From an uncultured Candidatus Melainabacteria bacterium (GTDB lineage: Bacteria; Cyanobacteriota; Vampirovibrionia; Gastranaerophilales; Gastranaerophilaceae): DNA of 64,000 bases. The stretch is from NCBI GenBank assembly GCA_934667125.1, contig CAKULF010000004.1, positions 62,001 to 126,000 of the forward strand, in the 5' to 3' direction. Positions 52,101 to 59,921 of the stretch are shown here, in pieces. Position 1 is the first letter of the stretch, and each line of letters opens with the position of its first letter. The position numbers and the translations under genes are program-made. The notes under the pieces were generated by a model. It was not told the origin of the DNA, did no database searches, and saw only the letters and a list, made by a program, of their open reading frames with translations.

Positions 52101-53823
52101 ATCTAAAAAACAAATGTTTAAAGGATTTTTTGCAAATAATGATAATAATCTAGATAATCTGTTGTCAACAGCTGATTTTACTCAGTATGGTAAAGACGGC
52201 GTTCCTTTAGAATATTCAAGAAGTCAATTTTTGCAAGATTTAACTGATGTTTTAAAAACTTCAACTAAAACAGAGCAAAACGAAATATTTGATAAGCTCG
52301 GCATTTCTGTTATAAAGGATGAAACAGGCAAAATTACAGGATATGATGGCGTTATTAATTTAACGAAATTATCAACTGAAGGAACGGATGGCGCTGTTTT
52401 ATCTTTGGTTAATCGTTTTATTAAAGAAAATTCTGTTAATACCGGTGATGTTGAAATTGATAATGCTTTAAATTCTTTAATTCAAGGTATGCCTGAATTT
52501 ATCAATGTTGTTGGCAAACAGCAACATTCTACGCAAGATTTGTCCGTTGATGCGCATATTTTAACAGTATTACAACAAGCCATGTCTAATCCTAATTATC
52601 AAAATTTATCAAATCAAGATAAATTTTGTTTGAAATTAGCAACCATAATGCATGATATATCAAAAGCAGAAGGGGTTGTTGATGCGGATCACCCTGATGT
52701 TGCTGCATTATATGCTAGGGACATTTTAAGTAAATTTAATTTATCAAATGAGGTAAAAGATAGAGTTTGTGAATTGATTAAAAATCATCATTGGTTAAAA
52801 GAATATAATACGGGTTCAATTAGCGCTTCTCAAGTTGCTGCACAATTTAGAAGAACAGACGATTTAGCTATTGCTCAAATTATGGCAGAAGCTGATCTAA
52901 AAGGTGTAAAAATAGATGGAAGTTTTTATGAAAAATTTTCTTCAGCCCTAACTGATGAAAGTCAAGCACCTATTGAAAATGCACTTAATGCTATTAACTC
53001 TATGGGACAAATGTTTTTGACAAATAAAGTAATAAATCAAAGTAAGTTACCAACAGTTGAATATGATGAACAAGAATATAAAGTTGTTGACTTAACAAGT
53101 CTTTCAAAAGATTTTGATTTATCTCAATTTGGATTTGAACCCGGAACAACGCCTGAAAATATGAGAATATTTGTTCATATGGTTAGACCAGAGTATGATA
53201 AAACGCTAGAAACGGTTTATAATTTGGGCGATGTTGCTAATCAAGGACTACTATGTGCTTCCTATGTTTCTGTTGATAATAGTCACACATGCTGGGAACT
53301 TCAATTTGGTGTTAGTCTTGAAGCAGATAATGTAAATATTGCTAATGCGACATATAAAGATCAACATTCAGGACGAAATAAAAACTTTGATGATTTCGCC
53401 GACATTATTACTCAACAGCCGATATTGTTGGAAGAAGGCTGGTTGAGTTTTCCTAAAGATAATGATAGTAATTTTAGAAATCTAATTTCTGATTCCATAA
53501 AACAAGAACTTGGATTATCTGATAGTGAATATTCTCAATTATATAGTTCTATACAAAAATATAAATATACCTCTCAATTCGATAATATTCCAGAAATTAA
53601 AGTTGGGGATAAAACTTTCACTGGTGCACAAGTTAAACAAGCAATTTTAAATGCTGATGAGTTAACTATTAAAAATAATCCTAATCGTCATAATGAAGCA
53701 AATTTATATGCACCAAAAGTTAATGCAGTCGTAGCTAAGGTTAGCAAATTGGAAGACGTTCCACAAGAATTATTAGCTTTTGCTCAAGAACATAATTTAC
53801 CAATTTATTTATTAGGAAACTAA
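49135..53823 (+). CDS. Giant protein with EF-hand-like, hydrophobic and HD domains
   Basis: A 1562-residue protein, the largest here. Residues ~35-90 and near 362 (DKDGLTLSEA) hold EF-hand-like Ca-binding loops. A Gly/Ala/hydrophobic block (~315-450) could insert into or span a membrane. A long helical middle (~560-1100) has no recognisable family. An HD domain follows (~1125-1270): a first His in QQHSTQD, MHDISK near 1170 and NHHW, the metal-dependent phosphohydrolase pattern. The last ~260 residues form an unknown domain ending LPIYLLGN. No signal peptide is seen. A secreted or host-directed effector is possible but unproven. Start ATG 49135; the GTG at 49129 overlaps the ribosome site. Confidence 0.8.
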   Translation: MSEDTIKLAGFGFLTKKLQENNVKIDEEELSSLFSDTLQNADNDSISADDFSKVLSNTYNINSSDVLDALEEIANSDGVDDLSLADFEKYQEKNVENSNQYINISSETIKNIPSSATIQTQDGEIKVSDYINSILSSTSSLTEQETKQYALNFLSQTLSQTKETYQTQKESEGIISSGYNFLKELTGLGTSDKDIEKQIANQEEMINALNDAMNGKGDLSFEETWKKYTGVDYSKEKMDAYLETSAKYQAIMVGCQYDENFMENFEKSTGASVNDVMKDFISSKQETFGKDFDLESTFEKYQQDQQTFTSKLSSVMSMAGLACTLASFVCPPAGAVLLPLGRTLQLSGMFIDNGLDLIDKATDKDGLTLSEAKDLGIDTGAEALGFLMGRKIGGFTNGLNNTVKTALGAKGVNNIVSTVAGQIAETTTDAALSLGTDYAIAQATSVAKTGEFLDSSQYWSVDRFLGEGRNQLIAILSGVAQGKVSKYQQTMVETAKAQVLMGDFDSARESLKNSGLKLADGDFDEFVEGVKMQDTLARQQTSQDDEILKSLSAESEKLPEAQKVDDVENTQDVADDASKNSNKQNLLNDETEKTSVVAASNLQKVSREEVENALEDFVQEMQENSWGWWDPEDNEELLKKLVSSSDDSTNLKLISLAKNLLHNGDKQFEYIDYILKRPSEIQDKLITMTDNLISNDCFRHYANWYGFDAFVRGVSESKIDFINKFCENKEEIDPDCFKTFFSRLEQGKIELPSLDSTLDVANTLSNFGAKVQNDKSNSLSDSDVAEIKANVFLQFLENHDSEVANTAVDFASLLVKNENIGADDINKMLNIVFVDSDSEFFKPYPQTSKTSKDTIISGMKFVEKAIDMGLTAAETTKIARNIDFEYREQSINTDIPLEKLRTIAAKITDSADISINAKSELLCQLFGVPSNISEMTLAKKMSCLNAMEEIKSSDLYLEAQDSFSGFSSKMTTIQNSINHIINPTDVSSESKKQMFKGFFANNDNNLDNLLSTADFTQYGKDGVPLEYSRSQFLQDLTDVLKTSTKTEQNEIFDKLGISVIKDETGKITGYDGVINLTKLSTEGTDGAVLSLVNRFIKENSVNTGDVEIDNALNSLIQGMPEFINVVGKQQHSTQDLSVDAHILTVLQQAMSNPNYQNLSNQDKFCLKLATIMHDISKAEGVVDADHPDVAALYARDILSKFNLSNEVKDRVCELIKNHHWLKEYNTGSISASQVAAQFRRTDDLAIAQIMAEADLKGVKIDGSFYEKFSSALTDESQAPIENALNAINSMGQMFLTNKVINQSKLPTVEYDEQEYKVVDLTSLSKDFDLSQFGFEPGTTPENMRIFVHMVRPEYDKTLETVYNLGDVANQGLLCASYVSVDNSHTCWELQFGVSLEADNVNIANATYKDQHSGRNKNFDDFADIITQQPILLEEGWLSFPKDNDSNFRNLISDSIKQELGLSDSEYSQLYSSIQKYKYTSQFDNIPEIKVGDKTFTGAQVKQAILNADELTIKNNPNRHNEANLYAPKVNAVVAKVSKLEDVPQELLAFAQEHNLPIYLLGN

Positions 53824-53848
53824 AAAACTCTCCTTCTGGAGAGTTTTA
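53824..53848. terminator. Bidirectional terminator
   Basis: AAAACTCTCC (53824-53833) pairs with GGAGAGTTTT (53838-53847). It ends the giant gene on the plus strand and the tRNA-Leu transcript on the minus strand. Confidence 0.85.
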
Positions 53849-53850
53849 AA

Positions 53851-53940
53851 TGGTGCCCTGGGCCAGACTTGAACTGGCACGAAGTTATTAGCCTCATCGG
53901 ATTTTAAGTCCGACGTGTCTACCGATTCCACCACCAGGGC
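53851..53940 (-). tRNA. tRNA-Leu (anticodon UAA)
   Basis: A 90-base tRNA with acceptor stem GCCCTGG/CCAGGGC, anticodon stem TCGGA/TCCGA enclosing CTTAAAA (anticodon TAA), a long variable arm as expected for leucine, and a TTCAAGT T-loop. The 3' CCA is encoded. It reads UUA, the dominant leucine codon in this AT-rich genome. Confidence 0.96.
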
Positions 53941-53997
53941 AAATATTTATTTTTCAAACACCTTTTGGGTGCTAGAAAATAATACTATAAAAAAATT

Positions 53998-54210
53998 TTA
54001 TTGTCCAGCATTTTTTTCAATAATTTTATTCATAGCGTCAACCATAGCGTCAACGTCTATTCCGTGGACTTTTGCGCCTGCTTCAAGATTTTCAAATCTA
54101 GCCGCAGCGCAGCCAATACAACCCATGTTGAATTGCGCAAATACTTCTAATGTTTCAGGATGTTGTGTCACAATATCCATAATTCCCATATCTTTTGTTA
54201 CTTTTGTCAT
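53998..54210 (-). CDS. DUF1858-domain protein
   Basis: A 70-residue protein matching the DUF1858 family (hydrid-cluster/disulfide-reductase-associated): MGIMDIVTQHPETLEVFAQF then NMGCIGCAAARFENLEAGA with a CxxC pair. Such proteins are common in anaerobes and may bind a metal or cluster. It is transcribed toward the tRNA-Leu gene. Its presence fits an anaerobic lifestyle, an inference. Confidence 0.85.
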   Translation of the reverse strand: MTKVTKDMGIMDIVTQHPETLEVFAQFNMGCIGCAAARFENLEAGAKVHGIDVDAMVDAMNKIIEKNAGQ

Positions 54211-54353
54211 AATTTTTTTGCCTTTTTAAATATTTACATTAAGAAAATACCATGAATATTAAAAATAATACAACATTTTCTTTCATCGGTTTAAAAGAAT
54301 TAAGAAGAAAAGAATTTCAAAAACGCATTGCTTTTGACGAAAGCAAGTTAAAC

Positions 54354-54866
54354 CTATTGATCAGACTCAAAATTCTTTTTGAGTAGGTTTTCAAAATCGG
54401 ATGGTTTAATATCTTTGATGAAGTTTTTGAATTCTTGAGCTTCTTGTTCGTCTTTTTCAACGTCTGTTGAAACAAGTCCTGACGCTAATACGTTTGTCGT
54501 AACGTATATTGGAACGTCGGCTCTAAGCGCTATAGCTATAGCATCAGACGGACGAGAATCTATTTCTATTTCTTTATCTAATTTTTCATTGTACATAAAT
54601 ACGCTTGAAAAATAAGTTTGCTCTTCAACATTATTAATTTCAACTCTTGTGATTTTAAATTCTGATTTTTCTGCTATTTGCAAGAATAAATCATGCGTCA
54701 TTGGGCGAGTTGAGGGAATATTTTCAATTTTTCTTATTATAGCACTTGCTTCTGCGCTTCCTATCCAAATTGGAAGAGCTTTTCTGTTTTCTAAATCATT
54801 TAAAACTACAATGGGCGAGCCTGAACGAGTGTCTAGCGCTATACCCATTACTCTCATTTCAATCAT
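54354..54866 (-). CDS. Bifunctional nuclease family protein (DUF151)
   Basis: A 170-residue DUF151/BFN family protein: 'GSPIVVLNDLENRKALPIWIGSAEASAI' and 'EIDSRPSDAIAIALRADVPIYV' are typical. Plant homologues have RNase/DNase activity; the bacterial role is less clear. AAGGAG lies 8 bases before the ATG at 54866. It ends in an acidic tail and stands apart from other genes. Confidence 0.88.
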   Translation of the reverse strand: MIEMRVMGIALDTRSGSPIVVLNDLENRKALPIWIGSAEASAIIRKIENIPSTRPMTHDLFLQIAEKSEFKITRVEINNVEEQTYFSSVFMYNEKLDKEIEIDSRPSDAIAIALRADVPIYVTTNVLASGLVSTDVEKDEQEAQEFKNFIKDIKPSDFENLLKKNFESDQ

Positions 54867-54992
54867 TTCTATTTCTCCTTTAAAATTATATTATCATTAA
54901 AATAAGAATAAATTTACAAATGTTTAGACTATTTTTGACAAAAAATTCTTATACATTTAGAATATCTTTCTAGGGGATTATGGAGTTAAAAT

Positions 54993-56642
54993 ATGAAAAC
55001 AACTAATATATTATCATTTATAGAAAAAAGAACCCATGAGCTTGAAAACCATGTGGCACTTGGCATTCGCTCTAATTTGGGGTGGAATGAAATAACATTC
55101 AAAGGACTTAGCACATTAGCTAAAAGGCTTGCAAGCTATTTAATCGATATAGGTATTGATAAGGGTGATAAAGTTGCGATTTTATCAGAATCTACGCCTG
55201 AACTCGGTGCAACATTATTTGCAAACGTTTTAGCAGGAGCAATCAGCGTTCCTTTGGATGTTAAATTAACAATCCATGAGCTAACGCACATTTTATCAGA
55301 TTGCACTCCAAAAGCAATTATGACGTCTAGTGCGCATTTAGCGGATGCTATAAAATTGAAAGAAATTATTCCGTCACTTGAACATATTGTGATTTTAGAT
55401 GGCAGAGGCGCAAATTCAGATTACATCAATCTTCATACCTTGCCTGATTTGCCCGATAAAAAATGGCGTCATAGAGGAATAAATAAAACGGCTTTAATTG
55501 TTTATACTTCAGGCACAACGGGAAAACCAAAAGGGGTTGAAACAAGCTTTAAAAATGTGTATTCTCAGGTTCAAGCGGTTGGAAAATGTTTTAATTTTAC
55601 AAAAGATGATTCCATGCTTTCAATTCTTCCGATGAATCATTTATTTGAAATAACCGTTGGATATATGACGTTTTTAAATAAAGGCGCTTCGATATATTAT
55701 TCAAACAGCTTGAAACCTAAAGATATTTTTACGGTTATGCAAGAAAAGAAAATAACGTTTATGGTTGGCGTTCCGGCTTTTATTAAGCTTGTTAAATCAA
55801 CGATTGAAAGCGAGATTAGAAACTATAGCAAATTTAAAAAACTTTGGTTTGAAATTAAATATAATTTTGCAAAATTAGCGAATAATCATCTTGTTTCAAA
55901 AATGTTATTTACTGAAATTAGAAGAAATTTTGGACCGAAATTTAAAGGCTTCATGTCTGGCGGAGCGCCGTTGGATATGGAAGTTGCGGAATTTTTCAAA
56001 ACTATCGGTATAAAAATTTATGAAGTTTATGGTTTAACAGAAACAAGCCCGATTATTACAATTAACCATGACGGGGCTTATAAATTGGGTTCTGTTGGTC
56101 GTCCGCTGGATGGGGTTAAAGTTCGATTGGATAAGCACACAAACGAGCTTCAAGTTGTGGGCGATAATGTCATGAATGGTTATTATAATCAACCCGAATT
56201 AACAAAAGAAGCTTTTACGGCTGATGGTTGGCTAAAAACAGGTGATATCGCTAAAATTGATAGCCATGGGTTTGTTTATATAACGGGCAGAATTAAAAAT
56301 ATGATTGTTTTATCGGGCGGAAAGAAAGTTTTTCCTGAAGAAGTTGAAGCAGTTATGATCCAAAGCCCAATGATTGAAGAAATTGTTGTGTATTCTGACC
56401 TTGTTAAAGAAGGCTCTAAAAAAGGAACGGAAGAAATTGTGGCGAAGATTTATCCAACCAGAGATGTTTTAGAAAAATATCCAACAGATAAGGAGCTTGA
56501 AACGGCAATTAGAAAAGAAGTTAAAAAATATTCGCTTGAATTATCAAGTTACAAACGCCCAAACAACGTTGTTATAACTCGTTCACCACTTCCTCGAACA
56601 GGTATATCAAAGGTTTCAAGAAAACAAGCAAAGCAAGCTTAA
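54993..56642 (+). CDS. Long-chain acyl-CoA synthetase (AMP-forming)
   Basis: A 549-residue adenylate-forming ligase that activates fatty acids via acyl-AMP. Motifs: LIVYTSGTTGKPKGVE (P-loop, near 170), 'YEVYGLTETSPI' (A5), 'GWLKTGDIA' (A7) and the C-terminal catalytic lysine region PRTGISKVSRK. Length is normal for the FadD/long-chain class. An acyl-ACP synthetase role, as in cyanobacteria (AAS), is an alternative. uvrC follows after 19 bases but has its own -10 element. Confidence 0.88.
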   Translation: MKTTNILSFIEKRTHELENHVALGIRSNLGWNEITFKGLSTLAKRLASYLIDIGIDKGDKVAILSESTPELGATLFANVLAGAISVPLDVKLTIHELTHILSDCTPKAIMTSSAHLADAIKLKEIIPSLEHIVILDGRGANSDYINLHTLPDLPDKKWRHRGINKTALIVYTSGTTGKPKGVETSFKNVYSQVQAVGKCFNFTKDDSMLSILPMNHLFEITVGYMTFLNKGASIYYSNSLKPKDIFTVMQEKKITFMVGVPAFIKLVKSTIESEIRNYSKFKKLWFEIKYNFAKLANNHLVSKMLFTEIRRNFGPKFKGFMSGGAPLDMEVAEFFKTIGIKIYEVYGLTETSPIITINHDGAYKLGSVGRPLDGVKVRLDKHTNELQVVGDNVMNGYYNQPELTKEAFTADGWLKTGDIAKIDSHGFVYITGRIKNMIVLSGGKKVFPEEVEAVMIQSPMIEEIVVYSDLVKEGSKKGTEEIVAKIYPTRDVLEKYPTDKELETAIRKEVKKYSLELSSYKRPNNVVITRSPLPRTGISKVSRKQAKQA

Positions 56643-56646
56643 AAAG

Positions 56647-56662
56647 TGATATAATCTGAATA
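56647..56662 (+). promoter_or_regulatory. Leaderless promoter of uvrC
   Basis: Extended -10 TGATATAAT (TATAAT at 56650-56655), six bases, ATG at 56662. No ribosome site; it sits in the 19-bp gap after the acyl-CoA synthetase gene. Confidence 0.6.
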
Positions 56663-58335
56663 TGGCTTTTAAAAACGAAAATATCAGACAACAAGTTAAA
56701 AATATGCCAAAACTCCCCGGATGTTATCAGTATTTTGATAAGTCGGGGGAGCTTATTTATATTGGGAAAGCAAAAAACCTCTATAATCGGGTTAATAGCT
56801 ATTTTATGGGGGATAAAACCAATAATGCAAAATTGTCGGTCATGGTTCCGCAAATTGAAAAAATTGAATGTATTGTCGTTAATTCCGAAATCGAAGCTTT
56901 AATCCTTGAAAATGAGCTGATTAAAAAGCATAAGCCAAAATATAATATTCTTTTAAAAGATGATAAAAAATTCCCTTATTTTTTAATAACGGATGAGGAT
57001 TATCCAAGAATTTTAATAGTTAGAAAAGCAAATCGAAATGCCTTAAAAGGTAAATACTATGGACCTTATACGGATTCAAGAGCAATGCATGCCACACTTG
57101 ATATTATCTATAAAATTTTCCCCCTAAAAAAATGCAAAACTCCAAAATATAAAACTCGTCCATGCCTGTATTACGACATTAAACAATGCTCTGCGCCTTG
57201 TCAAAATAAAATTTCTAAAGAGGATTACGGGCAAATTATAAAAAATGTTGAGTTGTTTTTGTCGGGCAAAAGGCAAGAGCTGCTTAAGATTTTAGCTAAA
57301 GAAATGGAAAATTATTCTAAAAAGCAAGATTTTGAGCATGCCATGCTTATGAGGGATAGTATTAATGATATTAATAAAACCCTTGAAAAACAAAGCGTAG
57401 TCTTATCTTCAACAAAATCTAACTATGATTATATTGGGGTTAAAAATTCTTCTAATTTGATTTGCATTTCAATTCTTCAAATCAGACAAGGAAGATTGAT
57501 TAATAAGAAAGATTTTTCTTTTGTACAGACGACGAGTGATAGTTCGGATTTTGATGAGATAATAGAAAACGCTATAAGAGAATATTATATTATGCTTAAT
57601 GATGAGGAATTGCCTTCAAAAATCATTCTTTCAGACACTTTTGAAGAGGTTGAAACGTATAAAAAATGGTTATCTTTGCGTTTGAATAAAGAAGTCGATA
57701 TCGTTAAAGCGAGGACGAAAACCGATAAGGAAATTCTTTCAATTGCTCTTAAAAATGCGACCTTTAGCCTTGAGCAATTAAAATTAAAAGAATTAGCAAA
57801 TATTCAAAACGACTATAACGAGGTTGGAAGTTATATTCAAGAAAAATTGAAATTATCAAAATTTCCGCACACAATTGAATGCTATGATATATCTCATATT
57901 CAAGGTACAAACACTGTTGCAAGCGGAGTTTATTTTGAAAACGGTATGCCTAAAAAATCGATGTATCGAAGATATAAGCTAAGAACGATTGAAAAAGGCG
58001 AGGTTGACGATTTTAAATCTATGAGAGAAATTTTATCAAGAAGATTTAAAAGAATAAAAGAGGGAAAAGTTCCTGCGCCTGATTTGATTATTATTGATGG
58101 CGGAAAAGGGCAATTATCTTCCGTTATGTCGATTTTAAAAGAATATGATTTAAAATTGGATATAGTTTCTTTGGCAAAAAGAGAAGAAGAAGTGTTTTTG
58201 CCTAATCAATCAAAAAGTGTTTTGTTTGCGGTCAAATCCCCTGCACTGCACTTGTTTCAAAGAATTAGAGATGAAGCTCATAGATTTGCAATTACGTATC
58301 ATAGAAAATTGCGCTCAAAAACTATGCTAAAATAA
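56662..58335 (+). CDS. uvrC: Excinuclease ABC subunit C, lacking the C-terminal HhH domain
   Basis: A 557-residue UvrC. The GIY-YIG nuclease (3' incision) is at residues ~12-95 (GCYQYFDKSGELIYIGKAKNLYNRV), with a UvrB-binding UVR motif near 205 and the RNase H-like domain (5' incision; 'ECYDISHIQGT', 'DLIIIDGGKGQL') to the end. It stops just after RDEAHRFAITYHRKLRSKTMLK; full-length homologues (~600-620 aa) continue with a helix-hairpin-helix DNA-binding domain here. The TAA is followed by further stops in all frames near, so the truncation is not an obvious frameshift. Confidence 0.93.
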   Translation: MAFKNENIRQQVKNMPKLPGCYQYFDKSGELIYIGKAKNLYNRVNSYFMGDKTNNAKLSVMVPQIEKIECIVVNSEIEALILENELIKKHKPKYNILLKDDKKFPYFLITDEDYPRILIVRKANRNALKGKYYGPYTDSRAMHATLDIIYKIFPLKKCKTPKYKTRPCLYYDIKQCSAPCQNKISKEDYGQIIKNVELFLSGKRQELLKILAKEMENYSKKQDFEHAMLMRDSINDINKTLEKQSVVLSSTKSNYDYIGVKNSSNLICISILQIRQGRLINKKDFSFVQTTSDSSDFDEIIENAIREYYIMLNDEELPSKIILSDTFEEVETYKKWLSLRLNKEVDIVKARTKTDKEILSIALKNATFSLEQLKLKELANIQNDYNEVGSYIQEKLKLSKFPHTIECYDISHIQGTNTVASGVYFENGMPKKSMYRRYKLRTIEKGEVDDFKSMREILSRRFKRIKEGKVPAPDLIIIDGGKGQLSSVMSILKEYDLKLDIVSLAKREEEVFLPNQSKSVLFAVKSPALHLFQRIRDEAHRFAITYHRKLRSKTMLK

Positions 58336-58337
58336 TC

Positions 58338-58367
58338 TTGACTTTAAATCTTTATTTTATATATTAG
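58338..58367 (+). promoter_or_regulatory. Promoter of tRNA-Cys
   Basis: TTGACT (58338-58343), an 18-base spacer and TATTAG (58362-58367), 12 bases before the tRNA-Cys gene. Confidence 0.5.
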
Positions 58368-58378
58368 ATATAACAGGT

Positions 58379-58449
58379 GGCGACATGGCCAAGTGGTAAG
58401 GCAGGAGCCTGCAAAGCTTTTACCCCCAGTTCGAATCTGGGTGTCGCCT
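58379..58449 (+). tRNA. tRNA-Cys (anticodon GCA)
   Basis: A 71-base tRNA: acceptor GGCGACA/TGTCGCC, discriminator U (T) at 58449 as required for cysteine, anticodon loop CTGCAAA (GCA), T-arm CCCAG/CTGGG. The 3' CCA is not encoded, so it relies on the cca gene product. Confidence 0.96.
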
Positions 58450-58471
58450 TTTATTATGAGTTTACAAGTTG

Positions 58472-58500
58472 AAGAGTGAATTTCACTCTTTTTCTTTTTT
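58472..58500 (+). terminator. Rho-independent terminator after tRNA-Cys
   Basis: AAGAGTGAA (58472-58480) pairs with TTCACTCTT (58482-58490) and is followed by a T-rich run. Confidence 0.75.
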
Positions 58501-58557
58501 TTAATTTGTTTAAGTATAATTCATTTTTTTAATAATATAAATTAAAGATAAAGTCGG

Positions 58558-59886
58558 CTATTCCGCATCCATAACCTTAACTTCGTTATTCAAATAATCC
58601 AAATGCCATTTTTGAATAGCTTCTCCAGGGTATAATATCCCAATCCCTGGGGGATAGGGCAAAAGCAAATTGCTTGAAATTTTAAGCAAACTATCTTGTT
58701 TTTTAACATAATAATATTTTTGTTTATAAGCCAAAATCGGTTGAACTTTAACCAACGGGTGCGGCTGAAAATCTGCTTCAATAAAGTCATAAGACGGATT
58801 TGTTTTAACTTTAATCAAAGCATTTTTCAATTTTTCAAGTTTTTGTTTTGTAGTTCCAATCCCTGTTAAATACAGGCATGAAATCGAATTATTAAGTTCA
58901 TCTTCAATATTATACTCATCAAACATAAAATCCGATAAGTCAAAGCCTGATATACCTTGTTTTCTAACCAAAATCTTTGTCGGGTCATGGAAATCTTGTT
59001 CATAAAATTCAACGCCAAATCTCGTTAAATCTTTTTTAATTTTTTCAATTTCATCCAAAAGATTATTAATTTCATCTTTTCCTTTTTGCGAAGTTAAATA
59101 ATCAATGCACTCTTCAATGTTGTTCAATAAAGGATAAGAGGGCGAAGATGTATGAAAAATATTAATCGCATTTTGCAAGGTTTCAACTTCAATATCGCAT
59201 TTTGATGATAAATGAATTAAAGATGTTTGATTAAGCGCCCCTGCGGTTTTATGAAGTGAATTAACGGAAATATCAGCCCCTTGTTGAATTGCGGTTTTAT
59301 TGAATTTATCCGAAAAATTATATAAACTTCCATGCGCTTCATCAACCAATAAATAAGTCCCGTGATTATGGCAAATTTTGGCTATTTTTTCAATATCTGA
59401 ATTAATCCCCTCATAAGTCGGGCTTGTCATAATAAAAACTTTATAATCATTAAGTTCAAGCGTTTTTTGAAGCTTATTTGGGTCAATTTGGGTATATATC
59501 CCCCATTTTGGGTCGTTATCGGGCATAAACCAATCAACAATTCCGCCTGTTAGAATAAGCCCGTTATAAACAGATTTGTGGCAATTTCTTGCAACTAAAA
59601 CCTTGTCATTTGGGTTGATTAAAGCTTTCATTGAAGCTAAAATCGAAGTTGTTGAACCTTGGGTTATAAAAAATGTTTGTTTTGTTTCAAAAATTTCGCT
59701 TGCTCTTCCTTGCGCCATCATAATTGCGCCATTAGGGCAGGAAAGATTGTCGTATCCATCAAATTCCGATACATCATCATTGTAAAAAGCGCTATATTTT
59801 GTTGAAAATTTCGCTTTTTGATTGTGGGATGGTGTTGTAAAAATTTCTCTTTTTAATTTTTGATTTAATAGTTTTGCAATGCTCAT
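58558..59886 (-). CDS. PLP-dependent Orn/Lys/Arg decarboxylase family protein
   Basis: A 442-residue enzyme of the fold-type I Orn/Lys/Arg decarboxylase family. Residues: 'FFITQGSTTSILASMKALI', 'LLVDEAHGSLYNF' and 'NSLHKTAGALNQTSLIHLS' with the PLP lysine. It is close in length to SpeA/Cad-like short forms of cyanobacteria and Firmicutes; substrate (arginine, lysine or ornithine) is not readable. Its start is 23 bases from ligA, with overlapping opposed promoters. No ribosome site precedes it. Confidence 0.88.
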   Translation of the reverse strand: MSIAKLLNQKLKREIFTTPSHNQKAKFSTKYSAFYNDDVSEFDGYDNLSCPNGAIMMAQGRASEIFETKQTFFITQGSTTSILASMKALINPNDKVLVARNCHKSVYNGLILTGGIVDWFMPDNDPKWGIYTQIDPNKLQKTLELNDYKVFIMTSPTYEGINSDIEKIAKICHNHGTYLLVDEAHGSLYNFSDKFNKTAIQQGADISVNSLHKTAGALNQTSLIHLSSKCDIEVETLQNAINIFHTSSPSYPLLNNIEECIDYLTSQKGKDEINNLLDEIEKIKKDLTRFGVEFYEQDFHDPTKILVRKQGISGFDLSDFMFDEYNIEDELNNSISCLYLTGIGTTKQKLEKLKNALIKVKTNPSYDFIEADFQPHPLVKVQPILAYKQKYYYVKKQDSLLKISSNLLLPYPPGIGILYPGEAIQKWHLDYLNNEVKVMDAE

Positions 59887-59921
59887 AAATTTATATTAAA
59901 ATAAGACTTATGGATATACAA
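59874..59921. promoter_or_regulatory. Back-to-back leaderless promoters of ligA and the decarboxylase
   Basis: Plus strand: -35 TTGCAA (59874-59879), 17-base spacer, -10 TAAAAT (59897-59902), 7 bases, ATG of ligA at 59910. Minus strand: -35 TTGTAT (59916-59921), 17-base spacer, -10 TAATAT (59893-59898), 6 bases, ATG at 59886. Each -35 lies inside the opposite gene and the -10 boxes overlap by two bases. Confidence 0.65.

Noticed and set aside
53851..53940. tRNA-Leu as a possible integration site
   Set aside because: No integrase, direct repeat of the tRNA 3' end or phage-like gene is nearby.
53915..54229. Plus-strand ORF across the tRNA-Leu 3' flank and the DUF1858 gene
   Set aside because: It overlaps the tRNA and runs antisense to a recognisable DUF1858 gene with its own start; judged a shadow.
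54252..54386. Short plus-strand ORF of 44 residues (MNIKNNTTFSFIGL...)
   Set aside because: No ribosome site, and its end overlaps the 3' end of the bifunctional-nuclease gene. The frame may be accidental; evidence is too weak to call a gene.
58336..58378. Possible frameshift hiding the UvrC HhH domain
   Set aside because: I read the three frames after the TAA: stops occur at once and the DNA leads to the tRNA-Cys promoter, with no HhH-like residues.
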